Assembly (NCBI GenBank): GCA_041161475.1
Contig: JBEAUL010000044.1
Location: forward strand, 1-25,302
DNA length: 25,302 nucleotides
Direction: 5' to 3'
Source: JBEAUL01 sp041161475
GTDB taxonomy: Bacteria > Pseudomonadota > Gammaproteobacteria > UBA6186 > Azoamicaceae
Shown here: in pieces, positions 15,875 to 22,982 of the stretch
Position numbering within the stretch: position 1 is the first letter of the stretch
Layout: every line of letters starts with the position of its first letter
The notes under the pieces: model-generated
The model's input: the letters and a program-made list of their open reading frames with translations, nothing else
What the model was told of the DNA's origin: nothing
Database searches by the model: none
Made by a program: the position numbers and the translations under genes

Positions 15875-16786
15875 ATGAATATGCGCTATACACAACGGTG
15901 TTTTGGATTTAGCTTAGTAGAACTGGTTATTACCATCGTTATTACGGGGATTATTTTTAGCGTGATTGCCTTATTTTTAAATCGCCCCATTCAAGCCTAT
16001 ACGGAATTGTACGCTTTATCAGATATTACCAATATTGCTGATTTGGCGCTTTCTCGCATTGAAAAAGACGTGAGAAATGCGGTTCCTAATAGTATTCGCG
16101 TTAAATCTTCGGGGAATTTAACCGGGGTTGAAATGGCCAATGCAGTAGAAGGTATGCGATATCGTGCAAAAAATCCGGGTGGAGCGAATGCTATTCTCAG
16201 CATAGGCTCGAATGATACAGATTTTAACGTAGAGGGAAAATTTCAATATGCCGCTTATGGGGCAAATGGATATCGGCTTGTCATCTATAATACCGGCGCT
16301 TATACCGGTAATTCAGACAGTCCAAATGCGGGCGTCAATTTATACAGCTCATCCACGGCAGCAGGTCCTACGCCCCCTGCTGGTTCACACATCATTACAC
16401 CCAGTACTTCTATAGTTACCTTAAGCAGTGGCGCTACCGAAGATCATGTTAACATCAGTCCGGCCATGAAATTTGGTTTGGCATCGCCTCGTCAACGAAT
16501 CTACATAGTCGATACGCCCATCAGTTACATCTGTAATCTCAGTAACGGCACATTAACACGATACTGGGGTTACTCAATTACCGATGTACAGCCTTTAGAC
16601 AATACCGTTTCGCCCTTAAACGGCGCCAACAGTGCCTTGTTGGCTAAAAATGTCAGTGCCTGCACCTTTAGTTACAGTGCAGGCACATCAACACGTAATG
16701 GGATCTTGGGTGTCAATCTTGTCATTACACGCAATGGTAAGTCGGCACGACTTTTTTATCAAATCAACTCGAACAATGCATCATGA
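15875..16786 (+). CDS. mshO: Minor prepilin MshO-like
   Basis: At 303 residues this is the largest minor prepilin, as in MshO/GspJ types. Leader MNMRYTQRCFG, then FSLVELVITIVITGIIFSVIALFL with Glu5. The following block DITNIADLALSRIEKDVRNAVPNSIRV is close to the MshO consensus. The rest is a long beta-rich domain with several glycine-serine loops and two cysteines near the C-terminus (YICNLSNG, NVSACTFSY). It starts 1 bp after mshD ends and overlaps mshP by 4 bp. AGGA lies about 11 nt before ATG 15875. Confidence 0.82.
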   Translation: MNMRYTQRCFGFSLVELVITIVITGIIFSVIALFLNRPIQAYTELYALSDITNIADLALSRIEKDVRNAVPNSIRVKSSGNLTGVEMANAVEGMRYRAKNPGGANAILSIGSNDTDFNVEGKFQYAAYGANGYRLVIYNTGAYTGNSDSPNAGVNLYSSSTAAGPTPPAGSHIITPSTSIVTLSSGATEDHVNISPAMKFGLASPRQRIYIVDTPISYICNLSNGTLTRYWGYSITDVQPLDNTVSPLNGANSALLAKNVSACTFSYSAGTSTRNGILGVNLVITRNGKSARLFYQINSNNAS

Positions 16787-17193
16787 TGAAACAGAATGGT
16801 TTTTCAATTATTAGCGCCGTGTTTATTTTGGTGATTTTGGCCCTGGTAGGCGGGTTTAGCTTAAATCTAAGCACTCGAATGGCTGCTGCAACGAGCTTAA
16901 GTGCAGACAGCATTCGAGCCTACTTTGCTGCAAAAAGCGGGCTTGAATGGGGCATCTATCAGGTAGTTACGACTCCTGCCAGTTGTCCCGCGACAACCAC
17001 CTTAACGTTTAACCAAGTTGGCTTGAAGAACTTTAGTACCCAAGTTTCTTGCACAGCCAATGCCATTACAGAATCAGGGACTACTTTTAATCTCTTCCAA
17101 CTGACGTCTGTTGCCAGCCGCGGAGTGTCTACCGATTACGATTATGTGACCCGCACATTAACGGTCACAGCGATGGTTGCAGCAAGCCCTTAG
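16783..17193 (+). CDS. mshP: Minor pilin MshP-like
   Basis: The 136-residue protein starts MMKQNG and has an N-terminal helix FSIISAVFILVILALVGGFSL. Position 5 of the mature protein is Ser instead of Glu, as is usual for MshP/PilX/GspK-like subunits. The next helix RAYFAAKSGLEWGIYQV matches the family element in which AA.SGlE.g recurs. A pair of cysteines (SCPATT, SCTANA) follows. Its start overlaps the mshO stop (ATGATGA). It is the last gene of the operon: rho converges 17 bp beyond the stop, leaving no room for mshQ and no visible intrinsic terminator. Confidence 0.78.
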   Translation: MMKQNGFSIISAVFILVILALVGGFSLNLSTRMAAATSLSADSIRAYFAAKSGLEWGIYQVVTTPASCPATTTLTFNQVGLKNFSTQVSCTANAITESGTTFNLFQLTSVASRGVSTDYDYVTRTLTVTAMVAASP

Positions 17194-17210
17194 TCTATGT
17201 CTATCTGTTT

Positions 17211-18479
17211 TTAGCTGCGCTTCATCATATCAAAAAATTCTTCATTTGTTTTTGTGCTGCGTAAACGTTCAACCAAGAATTCCATCGCAGCAATTTCATC
17301 CATAGGATGCAATAATTTTCTTAAGATCCACATTTTTTGCAGTTCATCGGATTTAGCCAACAATTCTTCTCGACGCGTACCAGAACGCGCGATATTAATC
17401 GCAGGATATACGCGTTTTTCAGCAATTCGACGATCTAAATGAAGCTCCATATTACCGGTTCCTTTGAATTCTTCGTAAATAACTTCATCCATTTTAGATC
17501 CGGTATCGATTAATGCTGTTGCAATAATGGTTAGACTACCACCTTCTTCAATATTGCGTGCTGCCCCAAAAAAGCGCTTTGGACGATGTAACGCATTCGC
17601 ATCCACACCACCTGTTAAGACTTTTCCAGAAGAAGGGATCACGGTGTTATAGGCTCTGGCCAAGCGGGTAATGGAATCCAGTAAAATCACCACATCACGC
17701 TTATGTTCTACGAGACGTTTTGCACGCTCGATGACCATTTCTGCGACCTGAACATGCCGACTCGCAGGCTCATCAAAGGTACTGGCAATGACTTCACCGC
17801 GTACAGAACGTGCCATCTCTGTGACTTCTTCGGGTCGTTCATCGATCAGCAAAACAATTAAATGGCATTCGGGATGATTGGTTGCCAAGGAATGCGCAAT
17901 ATTTTGCAACATGACTGTTTTACCTGCTTTAGGCGGTGAAACAATTAGGCCCCGCTGTCCTCGTCCAATTGGGGACACCAAGTCGATAACACGAGCGGTT
18001 AAATCTTCGGTACTGCCATTGCCGATTTCAATACGCATGCGGGTATTGGCATGCAATGGCGTTAAATTACCAAAAGCAATTTTACTTTTAGCAGCTTCAG
18101 GTGGTTCTCCATTTGTCTTACTGACTTTTAATAGAGCAAAATAACGCTCCCCTTCTTTGGGAGGACGAATTTTACCGTGAATTTCATCTCCGGTCATCAA
18201 ATTAAAGCGTCTAATTTGGCTTGGAGAGACATAAATATCATCGGGACCTGCCAGATAAGAACTGTTTACCGAACGTAAAAAACCAAAACCATCTGGCAAA
18301 ATTTCTAAAACGCCATCGCCATAAATATCTTCTCCCCGCTTAGCCAAGGCTTTTAGAATGGCAAAGATCATTTCTTGCTTACGAGCACGGGCCACGTCTT
18401 CAATACCCAAATCTTTTGTAATAGCGACAAGATCGGGCACAGATTTCTTTTTAAGCTCGGTTAAATTTGTATGATTCAT
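17211..18479 (-). CDS. rho: Transcription termination factor Rho
   Basis: The 422-residue protein has all Rho features: N-terminal helical domain, cold-shock-like RNA-binding fold with RNP1 DGFGFLR (63-69), Walker A PPKAGKT (182-188), LLIDERPEEVTEM (210-222), Walker B VVILLDS (263-269) and the secondary-site loop SSGKVLTGGVDANAL (283-297). It is a hexameric RNA helicase that releases transcripts at C-rich sites. Length is normal. It lies downstream of trxA, a gene pair often found together in gammaproteobacteria, with its own promoter and a structured leader. The stop faces mshP, 17 bp away. Confidence 0.98.
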   Translation of the reverse strand: MNHTNLTELKKKSVPDLVAITKDLGIEDVARARKQEMIFAILKALAKRGEDIYGDGVLEILPDGFGFLRSVNSSYLAGPDDIYVSPSQIRRFNLMTGDEIHGKIRPPKEGERYFALLKVSKTNGEPPEAAKSKIAFGNLTPLHANTRMRIEIGNGSTEDLTARVIDLVSPIGRGQRGLIVSPPKAGKTVMLQNIAHSLATNHPECHLIVLLIDERPEEVTEMARSVRGEVIASTFDEPASRHVQVAEMVIERAKRLVEHKRDVVILLDSITRLARAYNTVIPSSGKVLTGGVDANALHRPKRFFGAARNIEEGGSLTIIATALIDTGSKMDEVIYEEFKGTGNMELHLDRRIAEKRVYPAINIARSGTRREELLAKSDELQKMWILRKLLHPMDEIAAMEFLVERLRSTKTNEEFFDMMKRS

Positions 18480-18594
18480 AAGGATATTTTCTTACACTGT
18501 TTTTTGAGTTGATTTAAAGGACGCCGAGGGCGAGGTTCCACCCTCGCTGCGGAACAACAAGGTACGCCAGAAGCTGTTGGTTTAATAGGTAGTG
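18480..18594 (-). promoter_or_regulatory. Structured, GC-rich rho mRNA leader with overlapping open frame
   Basis: The predicted transcript starts near 18594, leaving about 115 nt before the rho ATG. The leader contains a GC-rich island with two competing stems: CGAGGG/CCCTCG (18525-18530 with 18541-18546) and GTTCC/GGAAC (18535-18539 with 18551-18555), which cannot form together. An open frame of 41 codons (18601 down to 18479) ends in a TGA that overlaps the rho ATG as ATGA; it has no ATG, only weak GTG or ATT candidates. rho is autoregulated through its leader in E. coli, and a structured rho leader RNA (Pseudomon-Rho motif) is known from pseudomonads. Whether this leader is related is untested. 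Confidence 0.4.
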
Positions 18595-18600
18595 GCTCTG

Positions 18601-18630
18601 ATTATACAATTCCCTTTCTATGGGAATCAA
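18601..18630 (-). promoter_or_regulatory. Putative sigma-70 promoter of rho
   Basis: On the minus strand a perfect TATAAT (complement of 18601-18606) is preceded after 18 bp by TTGATT (complement of 18625-18630). The spacer holds an inverted repeat ATTCCC-N7-GGGAAT (18609-18614 with 18622-18627), which overlaps the edge of the -35 box and could be an operator. It lies about 60 bp beyond the trxA stop, so rho can be expressed apart from trxA. Confidence 0.6.
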
Positions 18631-18687
18631 GCGCCCAATCTAAAAATAAGCCGTTCAACTGCACTAAAGCATCGACCATTATGGCAA

Positions 18688-19020
18688 TTACTTTAGACTG
18701 ACATGGCCTTCTATGAATTCAATTACCTTGTTTTTAGGCATAAAGCCTGCCGTTGTTGCGACAATTTTACCATTTTGATACAACACCATGGCTGGAATAC
18801 CACGGATATTGTGTTTCTCGGGTATAGCCGTATTGCTTTCGACATCCATTTTCACAATACGCAAGGTATTGGGGTATTCTGTTGCCAGTTCTTCGAGAAC
18901 AGGGCCTAATAACTGACAAGGACGACACCAGGCAGCCCAAAAATCGACCAATACAGGCAATATTGACTGTACAACCTCTGTTTCAAAATTTTCATCCGTT
19001 ACTGCACTTAGGTGAGCCAT
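18688..19020 (-). CDS. trxA: Thioredoxin with CRPC active site
   Basis: The 110-residue protein aligns residue by residue with E. coli thioredoxin numbering: buried Asp26, WAAW then the redox pair Cys32/Cys35, and the cis-proline Pro76 in RGIPAMVLY. It reduces cytosolic protein disulfides. The active site reads WCRPC rather than the almost universal WCGPC, so Gly33 is Arg. The residue before the cis-proline is Ile, as usual, but the following residue is Ala instead of Thr. AAGGAG sits 7 nt before ATG 19020. Another thioredoxin-like function (for example a specialised reductase) is possible because of the altered dipeptide, but the fold and the trxA-rho order favour TrxA. Confidence 0.92.
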   Translation of the reverse strand: MAHLSAVTDENFETEVVQSILPVLVDFWAAWCRPCQLLGPVLEELATEYPNTLRIVKMDVESNTAIPEKHNIRGIPAMVLYQNGKIVATTAGFMPKNKVIEFIEGHVSLK

Positions 19021-19063
19021 ATCTTGCTCCTTGTAATCCTGTGTTTATCGTCATTCTGACGCT

Positions 19064-19092
19064 ATGTTACCATCCCAACCCAGGGATGTGAA
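19064..19092 (-). promoter_or_regulatory. Putative sigma-70 promoter of trxA
   Basis: On the minus strand TTCACA (complement of 19087-19092, five of six) and TAACAT (complement of 19064-19069, four of six) are 17 bp apart. The start of transcription would fall near 19057, inside a small inverted repeat CGTCA-TTC-TGACG (19049-19061). The leader to ATG 19020 would be under 40 nt. Confidence 0.4.
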
Positions 19093-19229
19093 GGGCCTGA
19101 GAAAGGCTATACTGAAACTTGTCCGAACTTGCCCTTATTTTGTGTAAACGGTGCTTCCGATCGAGGTCGTTTTAAGTTAAAATCACTGATATTATTCAAG
19201 CGCCTATCGCTTTTAAGGAGTTGTGTACG

Positions 19230-20159
19230 ATGAATCAAGCATTATCCGTGTACTGTCCTCAATTACCGTTGGGCAGCCTAGACGCTTACATCGCGCAGGT
19301 AAACCAAATTCCTCTGCTAACCTGCGAAGAAGAGCAGACTTTGGCCAAAAAACTACACTCAAAAGGTGATCTACAAGCCGCCCAAAAACTGGTTTTATCT
19401 CATTTGCGTTATGTTGTCCGTATCGCAAAAGGGTATATGGGTTATGGTCTACCACTAGCAGATTTGGTGCAAGAAGGCACCGTAGGTTTGATGAAAGCCG
19501 TCAGACGGTTCGACCCAGACCAAGGCGTGCGCCTGGTTTCCTTTGCCGTACACTGGATCAAAGCCGAAATCCATGAATTTATTTTAAAAAATTGGCGTAT
19601 TGTCAAAGTGGCTACGACCAAGGCCCAACGAAAACTCTTTTTTAACCTAAGGAAGGCCAAAAATCGCCTAGGTTGGTTTACACAAGAAGAGGTGGATGCC
19701 GTGGCTGCCGATCTGGGTGTAAAACCCACGGATGTGCGTCGCATGGAAGAACGTTTAAACGCCCGAGACACTAACTTTGATACCCCCAGTGATGTTGAAA
19801 CCGGCTTTTCTACTAACAAAGCCTTACTGGCACCCGCTGAATATTTAGAAACCCCAAATGCCGACCCGGCATTGTGTATCGAAAACAGTAATTGGGAGCA
19901 TCGTGCCGAGGACAATCTAAAAACAGCTTTAGAACGCCTAGATCCACGTAGCCAAGACATTATCACCCAGCGCTGGTTAATGCACACCTCTGAGGAAGCA
20001 ACAGACAATCAAGTCGTTGCTGAACCCACCAAAACAAAACTAAAGGCCTTGGCTGAAAAATATCAGCTCTCTACTGAGCGTATTCGACAAATAGAGCAAT
20101 CTGCCATCAAAAAACTCCGCAAATGGATAGAGGTTGATATGGTCGGGGAAGCCCATTAA
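19230..20159 (+). CDS. rpoH: Heat-shock sigma factor RpoH (sigma-32)
   Basis: The 309-residue protein matches RpoH throughout: region 1.2/2.1 (HLRYVVRIAKGYMGYGLPLADLVQEG), region 2.4 (RLVSFAVHWIKAEIHEFILKNWRIVK), the diagnostic RpoH box QRKLFFNLRK (133-142) and region 4.2 (STERIRQIEQSAIKKLR). It directs RNA polymerase to heat-shock promoters. ATG 19230 is chosen because AAGGAG ends 9 nt upstream; an in-frame TTG at 19221 touches that site. Region 4 carries an extra stretch (about residues 251-270) roughly 13 residues longer than in E. coli. The upstream 209 bp shared with trxA show no convincing sigma-E or sigma-70 promoter for this gene. hemD overlaps its 3' end. Confidence 0.96.
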   Translation: MNQALSVYCPQLPLGSLDAYIAQVNQIPLLTCEEEQTLAKKLHSKGDLQAAQKLVLSHLRYVVRIAKGYMGYGLPLADLVQEGTVGLMKAVRRFDPDQGVRLVSFAVHWIKAEIHEFILKNWRIVKVATTKAQRKLFFNLRKAKNRLGWFTQEEVDAVAADLGVKPTDVRRMEERLNARDTNFDTPSDVETGFSTNKALLAPAEYLETPNADPALCIENSNWEHRAEDNLKTALERLDPRSQDIITQRWLMHTSEEATDNQVVAEPTKTKLKALAEKYQLSTERIRQIEQSAIKKLRKWIEVDMVGEAH

Positions 20160-20958
20160 TCCTTGCCGACTCCTCTTTACGCGTAGCCAATCCCTGTTCG
20201 ATCCATTCATTCCCGCCTTTACACAGGCGGGGGGTACCTTATACCCTCTATCTACCCTAGAAATTACCCCAAGAGATGTTCAAGCTGAACTAAATACCTG
20301 TTTTGAAGGTCATTCAAGTAACACCGCTTATATTTTTGTTAGCAGACATGCCATCGAATACACTGGAATAAGCCTAAAAAAAGCCACTCAATTTCCACAG
20401 CTAACCTGTATTTGTTTGGGCCCCGGATCTAAGCAGGCCTTAATGCAACAAGGTATTCCAGAAGATCGAATTATTATGCCACTCTCTCCGCCTTATGAAA
20501 CAGAACGTTTGCTTGAGCATCCTTTTTTTACCGGCACTCGCTTATCACCCCAACAACACTATTGCATATTTAGGGGACCACCTGGGAGAACACTACTACA
20601 AGCGCGATTACGGGAAACTGGGGCAACAGTACAAGAAATCATGGTATACAATAGACAGCTGCCCAAATTAACCCCCGCCCTACAAACGCAATGGGAGATG
20701 GCTTTACGTCAGCACAATGCCACATTGGTCAGTAGTGCAGAGGGATTGAGTAATTTGATAACACGCGTTAAAGCATTCAAACACCCTGCTTTTATCACTC
20801 ATCTCTTAAACCAACCTTTACTGCTACCGAGCAGGCGAATCGGTATACTCGCAAAGTCTCTTGGTTTTCGCTATATTATTGAAACTGGTAGCCTAGAGAC
20901 ACAGAGTGTATTACATGCGCTTAAATCTATCTTCTCGTCATTCCATTTTTTCAGATAA
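20134..20958 (+). CDS. hemD: Uroporphyrinogen-III synthase HemD
   Basis: This weakly conserved family closes the linear tetrapyrrole hydroxymethylbilane to uroporphyrinogen III for haem synthesis. Visible family elements are the N-terminal CRLLFTRSQ, YIFVSRHAIEY (about 66-76), CLGPGSKQAL...GIP, the diagnostic block IFRGPPGRTLLQARLRETGATVQEIMVYNRQ (about 144-174), and TLVSSAEGLSNL. The start is unclear. The longest reading uses TTG 20134, 26 bp inside rpoH and directly behind GAGG; the family homology begins only near 20164 and there is no ATG in range. The gene stands apart from hemC, which is usually adjacent in this class. Its 3' end overlaps dsbB by 44 bp. Confidence 0.85.
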   Translation: MIWSGKPINPCRLLFTRSQSLFDPFIPAFTQAGGTLYPLSTLEITPRDVQAELNTCFEGHSSNTAYIFVSRHAIEYTGISLKKATQFPQLTCICLGPGSKQALMQQGIPEDRIIMPLSPPYETERLLEHPFFTGTRLSPQQHYCIFRGPPGRTLLQARLRETGATVQEIMVYNRQLPKLTPALQTQWEMALRQHNATLVSSAEGLSNLITRVKAFKHPAFITHLLNQPLLLPSRRIGILAKSLGFRYIIETGSLETQSVLHALKSIFSSFHFFR

Positions 20959-21460
20959 GCCTGAGATCTTCTCTTCCTTGCGGATTTGCGCGCTTCTTGG
21001 ATTTGCGTTATGCGTTAGCTCCCTCGGATTCGCTTATTACCTAGAACATTACCAGTATATACAGCCCTGCCCCCTTTGTTTATTACAACGGGGCATCTTT
21101 TTATTGCTGGCTTTCTTTTTTTGCGTATGGTCGATTCCGCGTCAACTGCCTGGTTGGTTGTCTCGTACGCTGGCTGTCTTAACAGGGATACTTGCGATGA
21201 TGGGTATGGGATTGGCTGGACGCCAAATTTGGCTAGAGCACTTGCCTCCTAATGAGGCGCCTTTGTGTTCTGCCAGTTTAGAACGATTATTCGAAGTGTA
21301 TCCTGTGATGGAAGTCTTTCGAAGAATTTTAACCACCTCTGGGGAATGTGCTCGGGTCATGTTACGTATACTGGGACTGAGTCTTGCAGAGTGGAGTTTG
21401 GTGCTGTTCGAAATTATCGCCTTGCTGTCGCTATATCAATGGAAAAAAGCCGACGATTAA
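20915..21460 (+). CDS. dsbB: Disulfide bond formation protein DsbB
   Basis: The 181-residue inner-membrane protein has four hydrophobic segments and the two periplasmic cysteine pairs of DsbB: CPLC (Cys52, Cys55, followed by LLQRG) and Cys118/Cys145 in APLCSASLERLFEVYPVMEVFRRILTTSGEC. It re-oxidises DsbA using quinone. ATG 20915 is favoured over an in-frame GTG at 20906; neither has a strong ribosome binding site, and overlap with hemD suggests coupled translation. An extra cysteine-free N-terminal tail of about 20 residues is longer than in E. coli. The four-cysteine pilins of this window would be plausible clients of the Dsb pathway, which is inference. Confidence 0.93.
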   Translation: MRLNLSSRHSIFSDKPEIFSSLRICALLGFALCVSSLGFAYYLEHYQYIQPCPLCLLQRGIFLLLAFFFCVWSIPRQLPGWLSRTLAVLTGILAMMGMGLAGRQIWLEHLPPNEAPLCSASLERLFEVYPVMEVFRRILTTSGECARVMLRILGLSLAEWSLVLFEIIALLSLYQWKKADD

Positions 21461-21854
21461 CCGGTAATTAAAAGAAGACAATCCCTGTCAGCCAATCCTT
21501 TGGCTCATTGTTCCTTACAGTGAATCCATGCCTGGATCTGGTACAGTGTATCAAAATGGGAAAATGAGACAATACCCCAAAACAAAGTTAATCAGTTAAC
21601 AAAATCATGCTGTGTAAAAAAAAAATAATAAAAAACCCTTATTTTTACTGAATGTATTTATATTAAAAAAATTCGATTTTTGAAGATAGGACAATATCTT
21701 GGCAAAAAATAGCAAGATATCTTATGCAAACGCTCTCACATCGCTTATTTTAAGTAGGCATACTTGACTTTATTAATCACATATCCTTAACTGATAGACA
21801 GAGCCCTTATTAGTTCTATTTTGTTTTTCACACGCGACCACGGAGGCCTTTAGC
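21461..21854 (+). other. 394-bp AT-rich intergenic region with small palindromes
   Basis: No gene is visible. Just after dsbB are two short hairpins, AGCCAA/TTGGCT (21490-21505) and ATCCA/TGGAT (21524-21537), neither followed by a T-run. A long A-rich stretch lies at 21616-21640. Further on, AAGATA-N6-TATCTT (21683-21700) is followed by the exact palindrome AAGATATCTT (21714-21723), two related sites about 30 bp apart. TTGACT at 21764-21769 could be a -35 box for rsd but lacks a good -10 partner. The region is a likely regulatory segment for rsd. Confidence 0.4.
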
Positions 21855-22376
21855 GTGCTCTGGCAGCGTCTAAACAATGAAAAATCTCGTTGGCATAAAA
21901 CCGATGCAGTAATCGATGGCTGGTTGAAAGAGCGGCAACAATTACTCCAACAATTTATGGCTGCAACACGGCTACCTTCACTTCAAGGAAAAAAGGTATC
22001 CCCTGCTATTGCCGTTGTTGAACGAGAAACGTTCATCGCCCTCTCTAATACCCTTGTCGATTATGTCTCAACGCTTCATTTTGAAATTTTAGAACAATTG
22101 TCTCTCCTCGAAACACAGTTACAGGCACAGCTAAAGAAAGGGCCCTCAATACCTCTTGGTTTAAACCGAGCACTGTTAGAAAAAATTCTCAGCACAACAA
22201 ATACCATTTTAGAATTTGAACTTAAGTGCCAATCAACACTCAAAAGCAACGCCCCTCTCGATACTTTAAAAGAAGCGCTGTCTGCCCTGGGAGAAACCTT
22301 GGCTCAACGAATGGATCTAGAAGATGCTTTGATTCATTCTTATGTTTGGGCAAGAACTGCTTTACCAAATCTCTAG
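21855..22376 (+). CDS. rsd: Rsd/AlgQ-family anti-sigma-70 regulator
   Basis: The 173-residue all-helical protein resembles Rsd/AlgQ: VIDGWLKERQQLLQQF near the N-terminus, LVDYVSTLHFEILEQL (about 67-82), and LKEALSALGETLAQRMDLEDALI near the C-terminus. Rsd binds region 4 of the housekeeping sigma factor and frees core RNA polymerase for alternative sigma factors. The start is GTG 21855 with a strong GGAGG 8 nt upstream. Sequence conservation is modest and the middle (about 85-115) is not alignable by eye. Nearby rpoH makes a sigma-competition role plausible. Its stop codon shares CTAG with the convergent HAD gene. Confidence 0.75.
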   Translation: MLWQRLNNEKSRWHKTDAVIDGWLKERQQLLQQFMAATRLPSLQGKKVSPAIAVVERETFIALSNTLVDYVSTLHFEILEQLSLLETQLQAQLKKGPSIPLGLNRALLEKILSTTNTILEFELKCQSTLKSNAPLDTLKEALSALGETLAQRMDLEDALIHSYVWARTALPNL

Positions 22377-22978
22377 AAAAAGAGCATCACTTTTAAGCAA
22401 CACTGGTCTAAATAACGTAGAAAACTGACAAAACTCTCTTTAAAGGGGTGTAAGCCAAAATGATGGTAGGGTTTGGTTATCCAACACCCACGAGTACCTG
22501 TACTGGCTGCCAAAACAATACCCGTTAACAGTCTATCGTCTATCAACAGTAATTCATGTGGCGCTAAGCCTGTTTGAGCTAAAATCGCCTGAATACCTTC
22601 TGGATAAGGTTTTTTTCGAGTAGCAACCACGAAGCGAATCTCTGGATAGTCTGAATCAAACATGGCTTGTCTGGCAGGAGTAGGCAAATTGCTTAATACA
22701 AATACAGCACCTTTAAACCATGTTTGCGCTTCTGACAACCAGGTTTCTACTGCTGGCAGTGGCCTATCCCCCTGATAAGGGGATAAAACACCATCAAAAT
22801 CTAATACCAGGGCTCGAACACCTCTGTCGTACAAGGTTTTCGGGGAAATGTCTGTCAGTGACGGAATACAACGGGGTGGCTCTTTTTTTAAAAATCCACT
22901 GAGCACACGACGATACCGCCATGCCAAAGATAAGGTAAACACACAACGGACAACCCCACTGAGAAACGAAGAGATCAT
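22373..22978 (-). CDS. HAD-superfamily phosphatase (IIIA / YqeG-like)
   Basis: The 201-residue protein has the HAD motifs in order: LVLDFDGVLSPY (nucleophile Asp60 and Asp62), VLSN (Ser96), the lysine in ATRKKPYPEG (about 122-123) and LLIDDRLLTGI (Asp147/Asp148). With no large cap domain it fits subfamily IIIA, like YqeG. An amphipathic, basic N-terminal helix (about 1-30) could attach it to the membrane. The substrate cannot be told; phosphatidylglycerophosphate phosphatases are one known relative. ATG 22978 has a poor ribosome binding site but begins 4 bp after the ferredoxin stop, so translation is probably coupled. Confidence 0.72.
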   Translation of the reverse strand: MISSFLSGVVRCVFTLSLAWRYRRVLSGFLKKEPPRCIPSLTDISPKTLYDRGVRALVLDFDGVLSPYQGDRPLPAVETWLSEAQTWFKGAVFVLSNLPTPARQAMFDSDYPEIRFVVATRKKPYPEGIQAILAQTGLAPHELLLIDDRLLTGIVLAASTGTRGCWITKPYHHFGLHPFKESFVSFLRYLDQCCLKVMLFF

Positions 22979-22982
22979 TTTT

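Noticed and set aside
6665..17193. Reading the operon as a type II secretion system or a natural-competence pilus
   Set aside because: The PilM/N/O/P-like set followed by MshL, a TPR protein, an MshEN-type ATPase and MshD/O/P-type pilins fits MSHA better; no GspC, GspL or GspM, and no ComEA-like gene, is present.
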